Assembly (NCBI GenBank): GCA_963930775.1
Contig: OZ005701.1
Span: 7,881,669-7,945,668 of the forward strand
Direction: 5' to 3'
Source of the DNA: Cliona cf. orientalis
Taxonomy: Eukaryota > Porifera > Demospongiae > Clionaida > Clionaidae
DNA length: 64,000 bases
Positions 45,201 through 55,476 of this stretch are shown here, in pieces. The notes under the pieces are model-generated. The model searched no databases. It had not been told where the DNA came from and saw only the letters and a list, made by a program, of their open reading frames with translations. A program made the position numbers and the translations under genes. Position 1 is the stretch's first letter, and the number at the start of each line of letters is the position of its first letter.

Positions 45201-46115
45201 GGCGGTGTGGCAGAACGGCCTCCAAGTGTTTGTGTGTGTTTTGGCCTTGAGGAAGTTGTGTGTTTTAAATGGGATTGATTGTGGGCTTCCGGTGGACATC
45301 CGGTGGTTAGTAGGCACTTGATTGAGAATGGTGGTCCTTGGGGAACAGGGTGGGGCTGTTTTGGGCGTGGCCTGGCCCCTCCCTTCCGGCTCGGCTTCCG
45401 GTCCATGGAGGATATTAAATGAACACTTCCGGCTCTAGCAGCCACACCCCTGAGACCTGTGCAATTAAAAGGGCGTGGTTACACAACATGCACCTCACTA
45501 ATGACTTTGATGTGGTTTAGGTGTCATATCCCCCACCTCACGCCCACGCAATTTAATGGTACCTTAACCACATGCTTTGCGATTTTGATTTTTAGCTCTA
45601 TGGAAATTTGCATGCAAAAATCTTGTTTCAGTGCGTAACTCAAACAAGCTTTGTTCTTTCAACAGGAAACACCCAGCACTGAATAGGCCTCGTTGAGAGG
45701 AAGCTATCGACACCTTAATCGTTTGAATTGCTATCGCCGCCACTTAGCGATATCGAGCCGAAAAATCGGACGTCTGGAATCGCTACTAGAAGACATCCTG
45801 CACTATAATGAATTATTTATTATTCATATTGGCAGCTTATGGGAGTTCAAAATTAAAAATTACTAAGGGTGGCCTTATAAACAAAATTTAATATTTACCT
45901 GTAATAAATACTTGAAGAATCTTGTAGATCTATAGCGAGATCTTTTACCCAAGTTGCTCTGATGGCATCTCGCTTCTCCTTGGCCTCTTCTCCCACGGCA
46001 CTCGAGAAGATCAGAATCAAGAGGAGATTTGGAGAGAGATTTGAAGGAGCTAGAGCTGTATCTTGCACGCTACAATGATCGTTTGCAGCACATGTGATCA
46101 TTTGTGATTCTGGTG
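42227..46115 (-). CDS. Second B3GALT6-like copy, first exon not found
   Basis: Minus-strand exons 45899-46115 and 42227-42944 match exons 2 and 3 of the gene at 33339-37917. Both are open and joined in phase. RDAIRATWV, DDD, YPYAYGGGYILS, EDVSVASW and the YNWNIFPPSTKCCKRYSKIP-type end are all kept, so the catalytic domain looks sound. Exon 2 is two codons shorter. No membrane-anchor exon is found where copy 1 has it (250 bp upstream). Instead a 2.4-kb inverted-repeat element begins 370 bp upstream. The copy may use a distant first exon, be secreted or mis-sorted, or be a young partial duplicate. Intron 2 contains a TAGTCTCG element and a GC-rich island. Confidence 0.8.
43676..44004. mobile_element. 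329-bp TAGTCTCG element, second copy
   Basis: Same ends and inside as 40508-40829 in reverse orientation (AGTCATATGACTACGCTAAA shared). Flanked by CGCTTCGCT on both sides (43667-43675 and 44005-44013). Confidence 0.9.
44044..44145. mobile_element. GACGACCTTTACC family element, reverse copy
   Basis: ACGCGCGTTTTTCTGGTAAA, GGTCGTCAATCGCTCC and AGAATGCTAATTTATTGGAT match 31578-31735 in reverse. Confidence 0.75.
44570..45480 (+). other. GC-rich island with about ten GGGCGTG words and a short open frame
   Basis: GTGGGCGTG or GGGCGTGGC occurs about ten times here, in contrast to the AT-rich surroundings. These are KLF/SP-type words. An open frame at 44844-45122 (92 codons, start MGVFLALCGVCACALM) has a hydrophobic start but no family resemblance, and I do not call it a gene. 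The island lies in the intron of the second B3GALT6-like copy. Confidence 0.4.
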
Positions 46116-46488
46116 CTGTAGAAAGGGAGAGAGAGTGAGATACTGTATAGGGGAATCTTACGAAGGAGAAAATGTGCGGATCGATAGGAAGGGAGCATTT
46201 CGTGGAATGTTATCACTGGTCGCATAATGGGTATGGCACGCCTAAAATTTCGTCGAAAAAATCGTGAAATATGTGAAGGTTTTGTCCCTTGAAAGTTTCC
46301 TGTTATACAGTATTATGTGAAGCCAGCAACGTAACTAGTAATATTATCTAGCCGCGGCTACTATTAATTTCAGCCTTGCTGGAGTGCGGCTACTAATCGA
46401 GGGCGCCTCTTATTCGAGGGCGGCTTTATTAATGTAGAGCGACACCTCTTGTTGACATTTTCAGGACTGAATTTCGAAAGCTCGAGAT

Positions 46489-46971
46489 GGGTTAATCATG
46501 GGAAGATTTTACGTGACTTGCACCTTGATTTAATCATGGGGACATTTTACGGCACATGTAATGAAAGCCCAGTTGCTAAATGGATTGTATACATGGGAAG
46601 ATTTTACGTAAGGTCAAAGTACTTACGTAAAATCTTCCCATATAATAGTATCCGAGAACACAATAATCAGGTGAGGATTTATGTGTGAAATTTGACCTCA
46701 CGTAAAATCTCCCCAGGTAAATAGCAGACTACACTCTGGGCTGACATTATCGAAATTTGATCCTGCCATACACAGAGACCTTTGACCTCACGTAAAATCT
46801 TCCCATATAGCTAATAGCATCATAGAACAGGTGAGAATTTATATGTGAACTTTGACCTCACATAAAATCTCCCCAAGTAAATAACAAATTACACTCTGGG
46901 CTGACAATATCGAAATGTGATTGTGCCATACACAGAGACCTTTGATACACATAAAATCTAATTAATGCTAA

Positions 46972-47012
<41 letters not shown>

Positions 47013-48880
47013 ATCAATAACCAGATATATACCTATACCATAGCTACCTGGCTGGTGTGTTTTGTTTATCTCTGTACCATATATAATAGAATGGTATAGG
47101 TTGCATGCAGGGGCTAATGCATTAGTCTATAAATTATGTAAGTAGCTACAGCAATGTCATTATTAAGCTCAGATCTCTGATATTTTTCATGCATATTATT
47201 ATAGGCTACACTGTTTATTAAACTATGGCTAGTTACATTGTACTTGCCAGTTTCTAGGCTAAGTGCTGTGACAAATTGTTCAAATCAACCAGAGACTCGA
47301 AGATAATGCCAGGTATTATTAGCGTGGGCGTGGCTAGCGGCAGCTGCTTGCGCATGCGCATGCGCATGCGTAGAATAAGTGAACCACTCGGCAGATCTAC
47401 ATCTGTGTGTTCCTGTCCAATATTCACACGGACTGCGTGGTCTGCTTAACAAAGAAATCATCCATCTGCTTCCATCAGGTTGATCAAATTTTCTTCGAAA
47501 TTTATTGGCTCTTGACTAGTAATTTAATCAGGATGGAAGCCATGCCTACAGGAAGCTTTTCTTAATGTGTGTAGGACGGTACCCTTTTAGTGGAGTAATA
47601 ATAATTATGGAATCATCAGTTGACATTTTTCTCAATTATTGGTACATATTTTATACATGTATGTAGCCAGACCTCCCTCTCTCTCAGCTTTTCAACATTG
47701 TACACTGAAAAGTGGGAGGAGGCTTCCACTTTGCTCCTCCCACTTTCAGCGTGCAACATCGAAAAGCTGGGAATGGGCCTGAGGACAAGGCTGCATAATA
47801 ATATTAGTGTGTGCCCGTCTATATACGCAAGGGCAATTCTAGTTGTCATCTATACCAAGGGGTGGAGATGATCTTAAGCAATAATTATAAGGTAACCTGG
47901 TCTTGTTTGTGAGTGAGAGTTTGGCCAGCATTAGAGAATTTATTATAGTGAGATCTTCACTACCTTGTAGCTGGGAGTAGAGGTTAAAGCTTCCCTAGTG
48001 TTAACACTGGTCCAGGATGTATCTAGTACGTGTATATATTACACTGGCCATATCTGAACACCTTCAGCTAGCTACCTTGCTCTGGACTTGTGAGTGAGCA
48101 TATTGTGAATGTACTGTAACAAGAATGGCAAACCTTACATTTATGCCTACACGGGAATTGTAAGTACAATGTAGTGTAGTGATTGAACACCACTCCGATA
48201 TGTGTGTCTAGAGTGCCGGCAAATTATGTACAAATTTATATTGCCATATGCAGGAGGGGGAGGGGACTAGGGCTTCGTAAGAGTACAGTATTTTATATGG
48301 ACTTACCGGCACTATAACGCTTAAATTGCGGTGCCCGGTACCGGCACTGTAGACACAGCGTATATAATAATAATATTATTATAGCTAATGGAATAACAGA
48401 AAAATATGGAATATACTTTCCTACTGACAAAGAAACAGTATATTATGCAGGACTGGATGATGAGGACCTTGAGTTTGTTGAGTATAAGCTAAGCTACAAA
48501 TGCAACGGTTATAGCAGCTAACTCCTTATTCATTATCTATCATAGCTAACTGTTCTATAATAATTTCATGTGATCTTATTATTGTTAGTTATCACGCATG
48601 AACTATCAGATAATGCATGTACTGTTACAGTAGCTAACTACTGTTATAGCTATCTGTATTGAGATCAATGTTCACACATAATATTAATCCTCACCTGATT
48701 ATTGTGTTCTCGGATCCTATTATATGGGAAGATTTTACGTAAGTATTTTGACCTTATGTAAAATCTTCCCATGTATACAATCCATTTAGCAACTGCATGG
48801 GCTTTCATTACATGTGCCGTAAAATGTCCCCATGATTAAATCAAGGTGCACGTCACGTAAAATCTTCCCATGATTAACCC
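46489..48880. mobile_element. 2.4-kb element with 200-bp inverted ends
   Basis: 46489-46687 (GGGTTAATCATGGGAAGATT...) is repeated in reverse at 48671-48880 (...AATCTTCCCATGATTAACCC) with few differences. TTTTACGTAA / GTAAAATCTTCCC words recur inside the arms and again at 46690-46870, 48890-48990 and 49030. The 2-kb inside has no open frame of note, a 39-base G-run and a smaller foldback at 47667-47795. It looks like a non-autonomous DNA element with long terminal inverted repeats. No target duplication was identified. Confidence 0.7.
46973..47011 (+). repeat. Poly-G run of 39
   Basis: Longest homopolymer in the window, inside the 46489-48880 element. Confidence 0.95.
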
Positions 48881-50929
48881 AAGGAGTTAACAAGTCACAT
48901 AAAATCTTCTCATGATAAAATCATGGCAATTTCTATACTTTTACATAAACATCTATTTGACCATTTTTATGTACAAAACGGCGAGCGTGGCGTAAAATCT
49001 CCCCTTCTATTAAATAGGTCTAAAGGAAACACTGGCGTAAAATCTTCCCTTTAGGTAGTGATGTCCAACCTCCAAGGGCCTCCAGTAGATCGAAAATATC
49101 TCGGCTCTGGTTAGGAGTACGCTCACGAAACAAATTGCATTAGATAGCTCATTGAATGGACTATCGTTTGATGGCTGAACCGTGCAAATTGATTCAGCGG
49201 AATTGCTGTTAGTATCGTTTTCGTTGTATTAACTCTCTATGGGATAAATTCAAGTGGGCGTGGCTCCAACACGGTTTTAAGTACGATCGCGTTTCAAGAA
49301 CCACCGGATAGCGCTCACGGAGAGCTATCTTCTGGTATTAAGGTTACGGGATAGTGTTCCGCAACAATTGTGTTTTCCTCAAAAACATCCTGCGGAAAAT
49401 TTGGTGAAAATTCGAGGTTGGACATCGCTACTTTAGGTCTAAGGGCAATATTTCATAAATACGCCATAATATGATTGGGTTTGGGTTTGGGTTTGGGTCT
49501 GGAGGGATTCCGCAAATAGATTATCCCGCGGCGCTAATTTGTAATTTGTAATTGAACACTCCAACAGGAGGAGCAGGTGACAGACAACAGAACAGCACAA
49601 GTAATAATAATAATATAGTTTAGATTGAGGAATAAAAATAATATTATGAGAGGAAGATAGTTAGAGAGTAGCGATACAGTATATCGGTTGAGTACACGTC
49701 TTGCAGATTAATATGTTTTAGCTCTATGGAAAAATGAAACAAAAAATAGCTAATCGGCGCGTAAATCGGGTACACTTCAACCTTTCAACAATAAATACGT
49801 AGCTATCGCTGAATAGGCCTCACCGATCGAGTCTATTGATACCTTAAACCATGTAAATTGCTATTGCCGCCAGTTTGCACCATCGATCCGAAAAATTAGG
49901 CGTCTGGCCATAGTAGCTAGCTACATCTACGTATAGGAGAATATCCATCCTTGCACCAGCAGAATTTTTAATAATAGCTACAGTGATCTTGACCCCATCA
50001 GCCACCTTCCATGCAAAATTTATGGACCAGCGCCTGCTCTTCATAAGGTCAATGCAACAAAAACGTGATCATGGTGGTACCAACTCGATATGGGGTGGAC
50101 ACAACGGTATAAACGTACATGCATAAATAATTATTATCAATTATGTGTTAGTTACCTGGGGTAAAATACTTAACGAATAGCCTCGGAAAAATTATGAAAC
50201 TCGGTATCAACAGGACAAGCGCAATCCTGCAAAAGGAGAGGCGACGAGTTGGCCAGCGAACTCTCCGGGAACATCTTGGATTCCGCGACATCTTTTTTCA
50301 TCAAGTTCAACAGTTTAATATAGCCGGAAGCCTCTAACTGGATGAGAGGCACTGTCATGCTATGAACGGTCCCCTCTATGAGCGGTCCCCCCGGTCGACC
50401 GTCCGTGGCGGAATAGATGGTCCCTCCGGACCATCGATAGACGCCATAGTTGGTCGCCCCCCTGCCATATTAAAATGGTCCCCATGCACTATTTTCTGTA
50501 TGGTGGGACCATTGGTGGCAGAAACATTATTATTATTATTATGGTCCCCTCTATAGCTCAGCCTCGGGATATTAGATCTAGTAGTGTGTATGGACCGAGT
50601 CTATCACTATAGACTAGTACTATAGGTATAATTAATAGCGCTCCGTGCAAGTTTGACTGTGAAATAGTGATCATTTCTCTTAAAGTTTTAATAATCATGA
50701 ATATGGAAGAACATGATTTTTAATGCAATAATGAAATTAGAAGAGGCAGTGGTTACAAAACCATGCAGCCTTGTTTGAAGTCACAGTTAAATGACATCTG
50801 GAATCTCAGTGTTTTATTTATTTTTTATAATAATTTCTGCTCAAAAAAAACAGAACAGTGGTTAACATGATTAGCTGGAGATAGCTAAAACTAGCATGTA
50901 ACCTATGGAGGGAGTGTAAATAAGAATGA
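48881..50929. other. Gene-poor repeat stretch
   Basis: No gene recognised. 49487-49506 has three GGGTTT units. 49720-49910 is a diverged copy of 45590-45780 (AGCTCTATGGAAA, CTGAATAGGCCTC, ATTGCTAT.GCCGCCA). 50365-50555 starts and ends with GGTCCCCTCTAT words. Open frames at 49844-50044 and 50170-50358 (minus) show no family signal, and the first contains a repeat also seen at 52090. Confidence 0.5.
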
Positions 50930-51385
50930 GTTAAAAATTAAAATGCTGACTGAGGCCTGACTTAAAAGAATTGAGGGAGAGTGATGACAGAAGTGATGAG
51001 GGAAGAGAGTTCCAGAGAGCAATAGTTTTTGGGAAGAAAGAATTATAAAACTGGTTGGTTCTAGCCTGGATGTTGACTAACTGCAGGGGATTGGTGTGCC
51101 TGTTGACATAAACAATATCTCTTTGCTGGATGGGATTCTCAGGAAAGTCACACAAAATTGTTTACAATTTTGAATAGATGTTCCAGCCTAGCATTAGATC
51201 GTCTCAGAGTAAGGGGAGGTATCATCGACCGTGAATACAACTGACTATGGTCAAGAGACCAGTTTTTCAAGCACATACGCAGAGCGAATCGCTGGACTTT
51301 CTCCAGGGCCACTATGTCCTTGGAGAGGTGTGGATCCCAGATAATTGCACAATATTCCAGATTAGTGACATGATGCAACAAGTGA
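50930..51385 (-). mobile_element. LINE (non-LTR retrotransposon) 3' fragment
   Basis: Minus strand. Two overlapping frames give the usual C-terminal tail of a LINE reverse-transcriptase protein: LEYCAIIWDPHLSKDIVALE, VQRFALRMC, then NQFYNSFFPKTIALWNSLP and SLNSFKSGL. The two parts are in different frames, meeting near 51150, so it is frameshifted. The reverse-transcriptase core and 5' part are absent. An A-rich end lies at the 3' side (about 50820-50850, seen as T/A runs). Confidence 0.8.
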
Positions 51386-53053
51386 TATTTGAATGAGGCA
51401 GTTGAGGACGGCAGTCACATATACAGTGGAGTTGTACTTTTTCACAGCGCTCACTTTGATGCATTAACCTTCGAGTGAAAATGGCGGGCTTTCGTGCGCA
51501 TTCCATTAGCCTTACTAGGGGGAATGACGGGCTTTCGTGCGCATGCCTTAGGCTTGGGGGGGGGGGGGGGGGGGGGACCGTCCTTCGCAAGGAGGGACCG
51601 GATATGGCGGAAATTAACAGTCCGGGGGATCACTTTGCGCGGGGGACCAAATATTTCGTGACAGCACTACGCAGTTATGAATATCATTAACAATATTATG
51701 TTAATTTTGGAGCCTTTATGCATGTTTCAACAATACAAAGCCAGGCATCCATTAATTTTAAAAGTATTATTATACATCACAACACCACTGACCCAATATC
51801 TTATAATATATGTGGTGCTTGATACCATACCAGGGTTGTCATTAATTATAATCCAAGCGCTGCATGCATGCATAGCCACATTAATTAGCTAGCCAGACTA
51901 TCATGCAACTGTGCTTGCAAGCTATCCAGCTTTTATAGTCTCGGTGAAGGGGCTGGAGCCATTTTTTCGCCGAATTCTATTGATTTGTTGTGTTTACAAG
52001 TTTGCCTACATCTCAAGATGTGGTAATTTTCATGCTAACAACATTGACAACGACGTGACCAATTACACGGGCGCTGATCCAGAAAATTTGCATGGAAGGT
52101 GGCTGATGGGATGGCTACCCATAGTCAGCTTACAGTTTTAATTACTCTTTTAGTTATTGGATACACATGCAGAAGTTACCCAAACGTTTATACTCCAGGA
52201 GTAAATATACTAACTTAAAATCATAGCGTAGCCAAGCTAGCTATAAACAATGAAAGTTATTGAAATGGGGGTAGTATAATAATTATGTATAATATGTTTT
52301 CAACATGCAATTTATGATATCTCCCAACAGTGACCAAACTGCTACTACAAACTAAAAGTATACAAACTCAGCGGTATTATTTATCTACAATGTATGTATA
52401 CTATAGTCCAGCCTATGTTGTATATAGCAGCAGCTCTGACGTGTGCGTATAATAATATGCTTGATCAGCAGTTTTGCAATTTGTTGCACACAAAGAAAGT
52501 GCAAGCCAAGAAGCGGCGTTGTTGATAGTCTACCATGACTCAGTCAAGTTATAAGAACTATCGCTACTCCTACACACTAGTCTTCTTGAAAAGAAGTCAT
52601 CGCTGTCTCCTTTGTCCACTGTGAGCTGCATCAAGAAGCTAAGAAGGCCGTGGTGGTCAGCAAATGTCGCCAGAACTCTTGAACAAAGCGTTTTCAACGA
52701 AATCCACACAATGCATACGTTGAAAGCCTAATGATACCTGATTTTCAACGTATAAATGAGGCATGTAGCTAGCAGTTAGCTCGATACCCCCGATAACAGA
52801 CACACCGTAGAACGATTCCGTATAACCCTACGGCGTATGCGCCGAGGGTTAATCAGGGACTTTTCATTGTGACATGCATAATAAATACGTGTGACGCACT
52901 AATGGTTTCTTTATTAAATATCTACACAGAAAACCACAGGCAATTTATATATACTATAGCTGCGAAAAGCCGACAGTTACTACAACAATAATATTACTAA
53001 AAGCGAGAGTATATACTCTTGCTAAAAGTCTTGTAAGTGCAGGCAGAGTCGCC
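51386..53053. other. Intergenic, repeats only
   Basis: 51480-51660 contains a doubled GGGCTTTCGTGCGCAT motif and an 18-base G-run. 51950-52075 is a copy of the repeat at 55080-55215 (TTTTTCGCCGAATT, GATTTGTTGT, CTACATCTC). No gene seen. Confidence 0.5.
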
Positions 53054-53768
53054 TCAGTGGTTGTCAAATCCCGGCATAGGGTACTTGGCAGCAAATTCCT
53101 CTACGTTCCTCCTGAGCTCAGCCAGCCGCTCCTGGGTGCCCTGGTGCTTGCTAATGTACTCTTGAAACGCCTACAATGTCATGGATTGATACAAGAGTAT
53201 AATATAATAATATTAAACACAGATAAAAAAGCATTGTAAACAGCAATAATATCATATCCAGACCCCACCCTTGAGGACTGAAGGGGCATGTGGATGGAGT
53301 GGGTAAAGGTCGTCGGACGAAAAAGGGGGACTAGCTTAATAGACTACATTGGGCCATTTGCCTACGTAGCTTGGCCGGCTCTGGGCACGGATCTGATTGG
53401 TCAGTGAGGCAATTCAAATTTGTCTAGCAGGCAATGGGCACTTGTACGTTCCTGAGTCGTATGACTTAAGCCTACTGTCCAGTCACCTGATCTTTTTCCC
53501 TCCTCGGGGGGGGGGGGGGGGGGGGGGGTCTGGGGACAAGACTACAAACGATGACCACTACTAGTACTGTAGGTATTACTGTCTTACCTTAGCAGTCACA
53601 TGACCACTTTTCCCCACGGCTCCAGTCTTGATCATCTCATCTTTCATCTCGAAAGCAACCTGCATTCCAAGATCAATGTAGTCTGCCACTTTCTCCATCT
53701 CTTCGTCCTTCATGTTGCGAGAGGTCAGGGCAGGGGTGCCTGGAGGGAAGGGGAGGGGGAGGGAGAGG

Positions 53769-53800
<32 letters not shown>

Positions 53801-55439
53801 TTGATAGCAAAAGGGAGGTAAATCAAAATTATCAACATTTTCCACTTCAAAACAATATTACAAAAAGAAGTACAGCTAATCATTCCATAAACCTCAGAAT
53901 AACAGTAATACCGTATAGCCAGAAATATTGGCAAAAATTAAATTGGCAGTTGAGCCCAAAATCACTATTGCAAGAATATTAATGGTTTGGTACCATATGT
54001 ATATATGCGAGCAGGAAATTTTGGCGGATTTTAATTTGGCAGTTGTAATATAGACCACCAAACCACCAAATTTTCCGGCTATACGGTATTGGCATTTTAA
54101 TAATCTAGACTAGTGCACGTGTGCCCCTCCCTCACCTAGTCTCAGTCCACTCGGGTGGAGGGCACTGTGGTCTCCAGGAACTGTGTTCTTGTTGACAGAG
54201 ATGGACATCAGTTCAAGCACATGCTCACCGAGGGCTCCATCCAAATGCTGCATGTTGCAATAATAAAAAAATTAAATGTGCCAAGGACATATACATATTA
54301 CCGTAGGACGGCTTTTAATTGCGTAGTTTAATGATTGTGTTCTAGTCAAGTCAGGCCAAATTGCAAATCCAATAATTGCAATGGACGACCCCGTACCGTA
54401 CTGTAGTATATGTGCACGCTTATGTTTGCAAATCTATTAATTGCGAAACGTACAAAAACTTACAATTCACAATTAATAGATACTTGCAATTAAAACCCAA
54501 CCTACGGTATATACATGATATATGGTACGGGGTTGTCAATAAATGCTATGCCAAACCACGTCCACCCGCTATGCCTTGCCATTTTTCTTATAATAACTAG
54601 AGCTCTGTAGAACACATACCCCGCGCGCACATTGCGCAATCTATAGAATTGCTTTGTATGCATGACTATAATTTTGTGAACTTCAGAAAATTAGTGGAAA
54701 TGCTGCTTAATTGTCACAATGTCATAGCTACCAGAGGTCCCGGTGATAAAAGCACTCTCTCTGTACCAGATCTAGACTACTAGGAGATATGAACTGATAC
54801 GTCCAATAGTCTGTTGTAATAGTATAGCCGTCTCCATAAGGCTGCAGATTTTAGCTCCGTCAGCGGATTCGGATGGACTATAGTATAGACTTCAAGAACA
54901 TTATTAATTTCGACGACCTTTACCAGTCATAATATTATTCTTGGCTACTTCGTTATGCGCATGAGCAGACAACATAATGAGCATGCATTATGCATTGGTA
55001 GGCACTGTCGATAGGCGTGGCTACGTTAGCTAACAAAAAGGCACTATTTGTGACGCCCATGGACCGTGTCCATCGATTTGACGCACACTGAAGCCAGTTT
55101 TTCGCCGAATTTGATTGATTTGTTGTACTTACGAGTCGCTTAGGCATCTACATCTCGAGATATGGCGATTTTTGTGCTCACAACGACAATGACGACAACG
55201 ATAACGACACGGCCAATTACTTTACCCCTTGCGCATGCGCGCGGGGTAATTATAGCGTTTTTGGAAGGAGGGCCTACATGACAGTGTACCTTTGCCCTGA
55301 GGTCGAGCAGGACCACGTGTGTATCCGTTCCCCCGGAGACAATCCCGTAGCCCTTGCTTGCTAGAGCAGCTGCCAGTGTCCTCGCGTTCTTCACCACCTG
55401 CTGCTGGTACAACTTGAAGTGGTCCGTCTGAGCCTGACC

Positions 55440-55476
<37 letters not shown>

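Noticed and set aside
50170-50358. Possible first exon for the second B3GALT6-like copy
   Set aside because: It lacks a membrane segment, does not resemble the known first exon and ends in a stop unless a weak GTTAAG donor is used. It is also 4 kb away beyond a large element.
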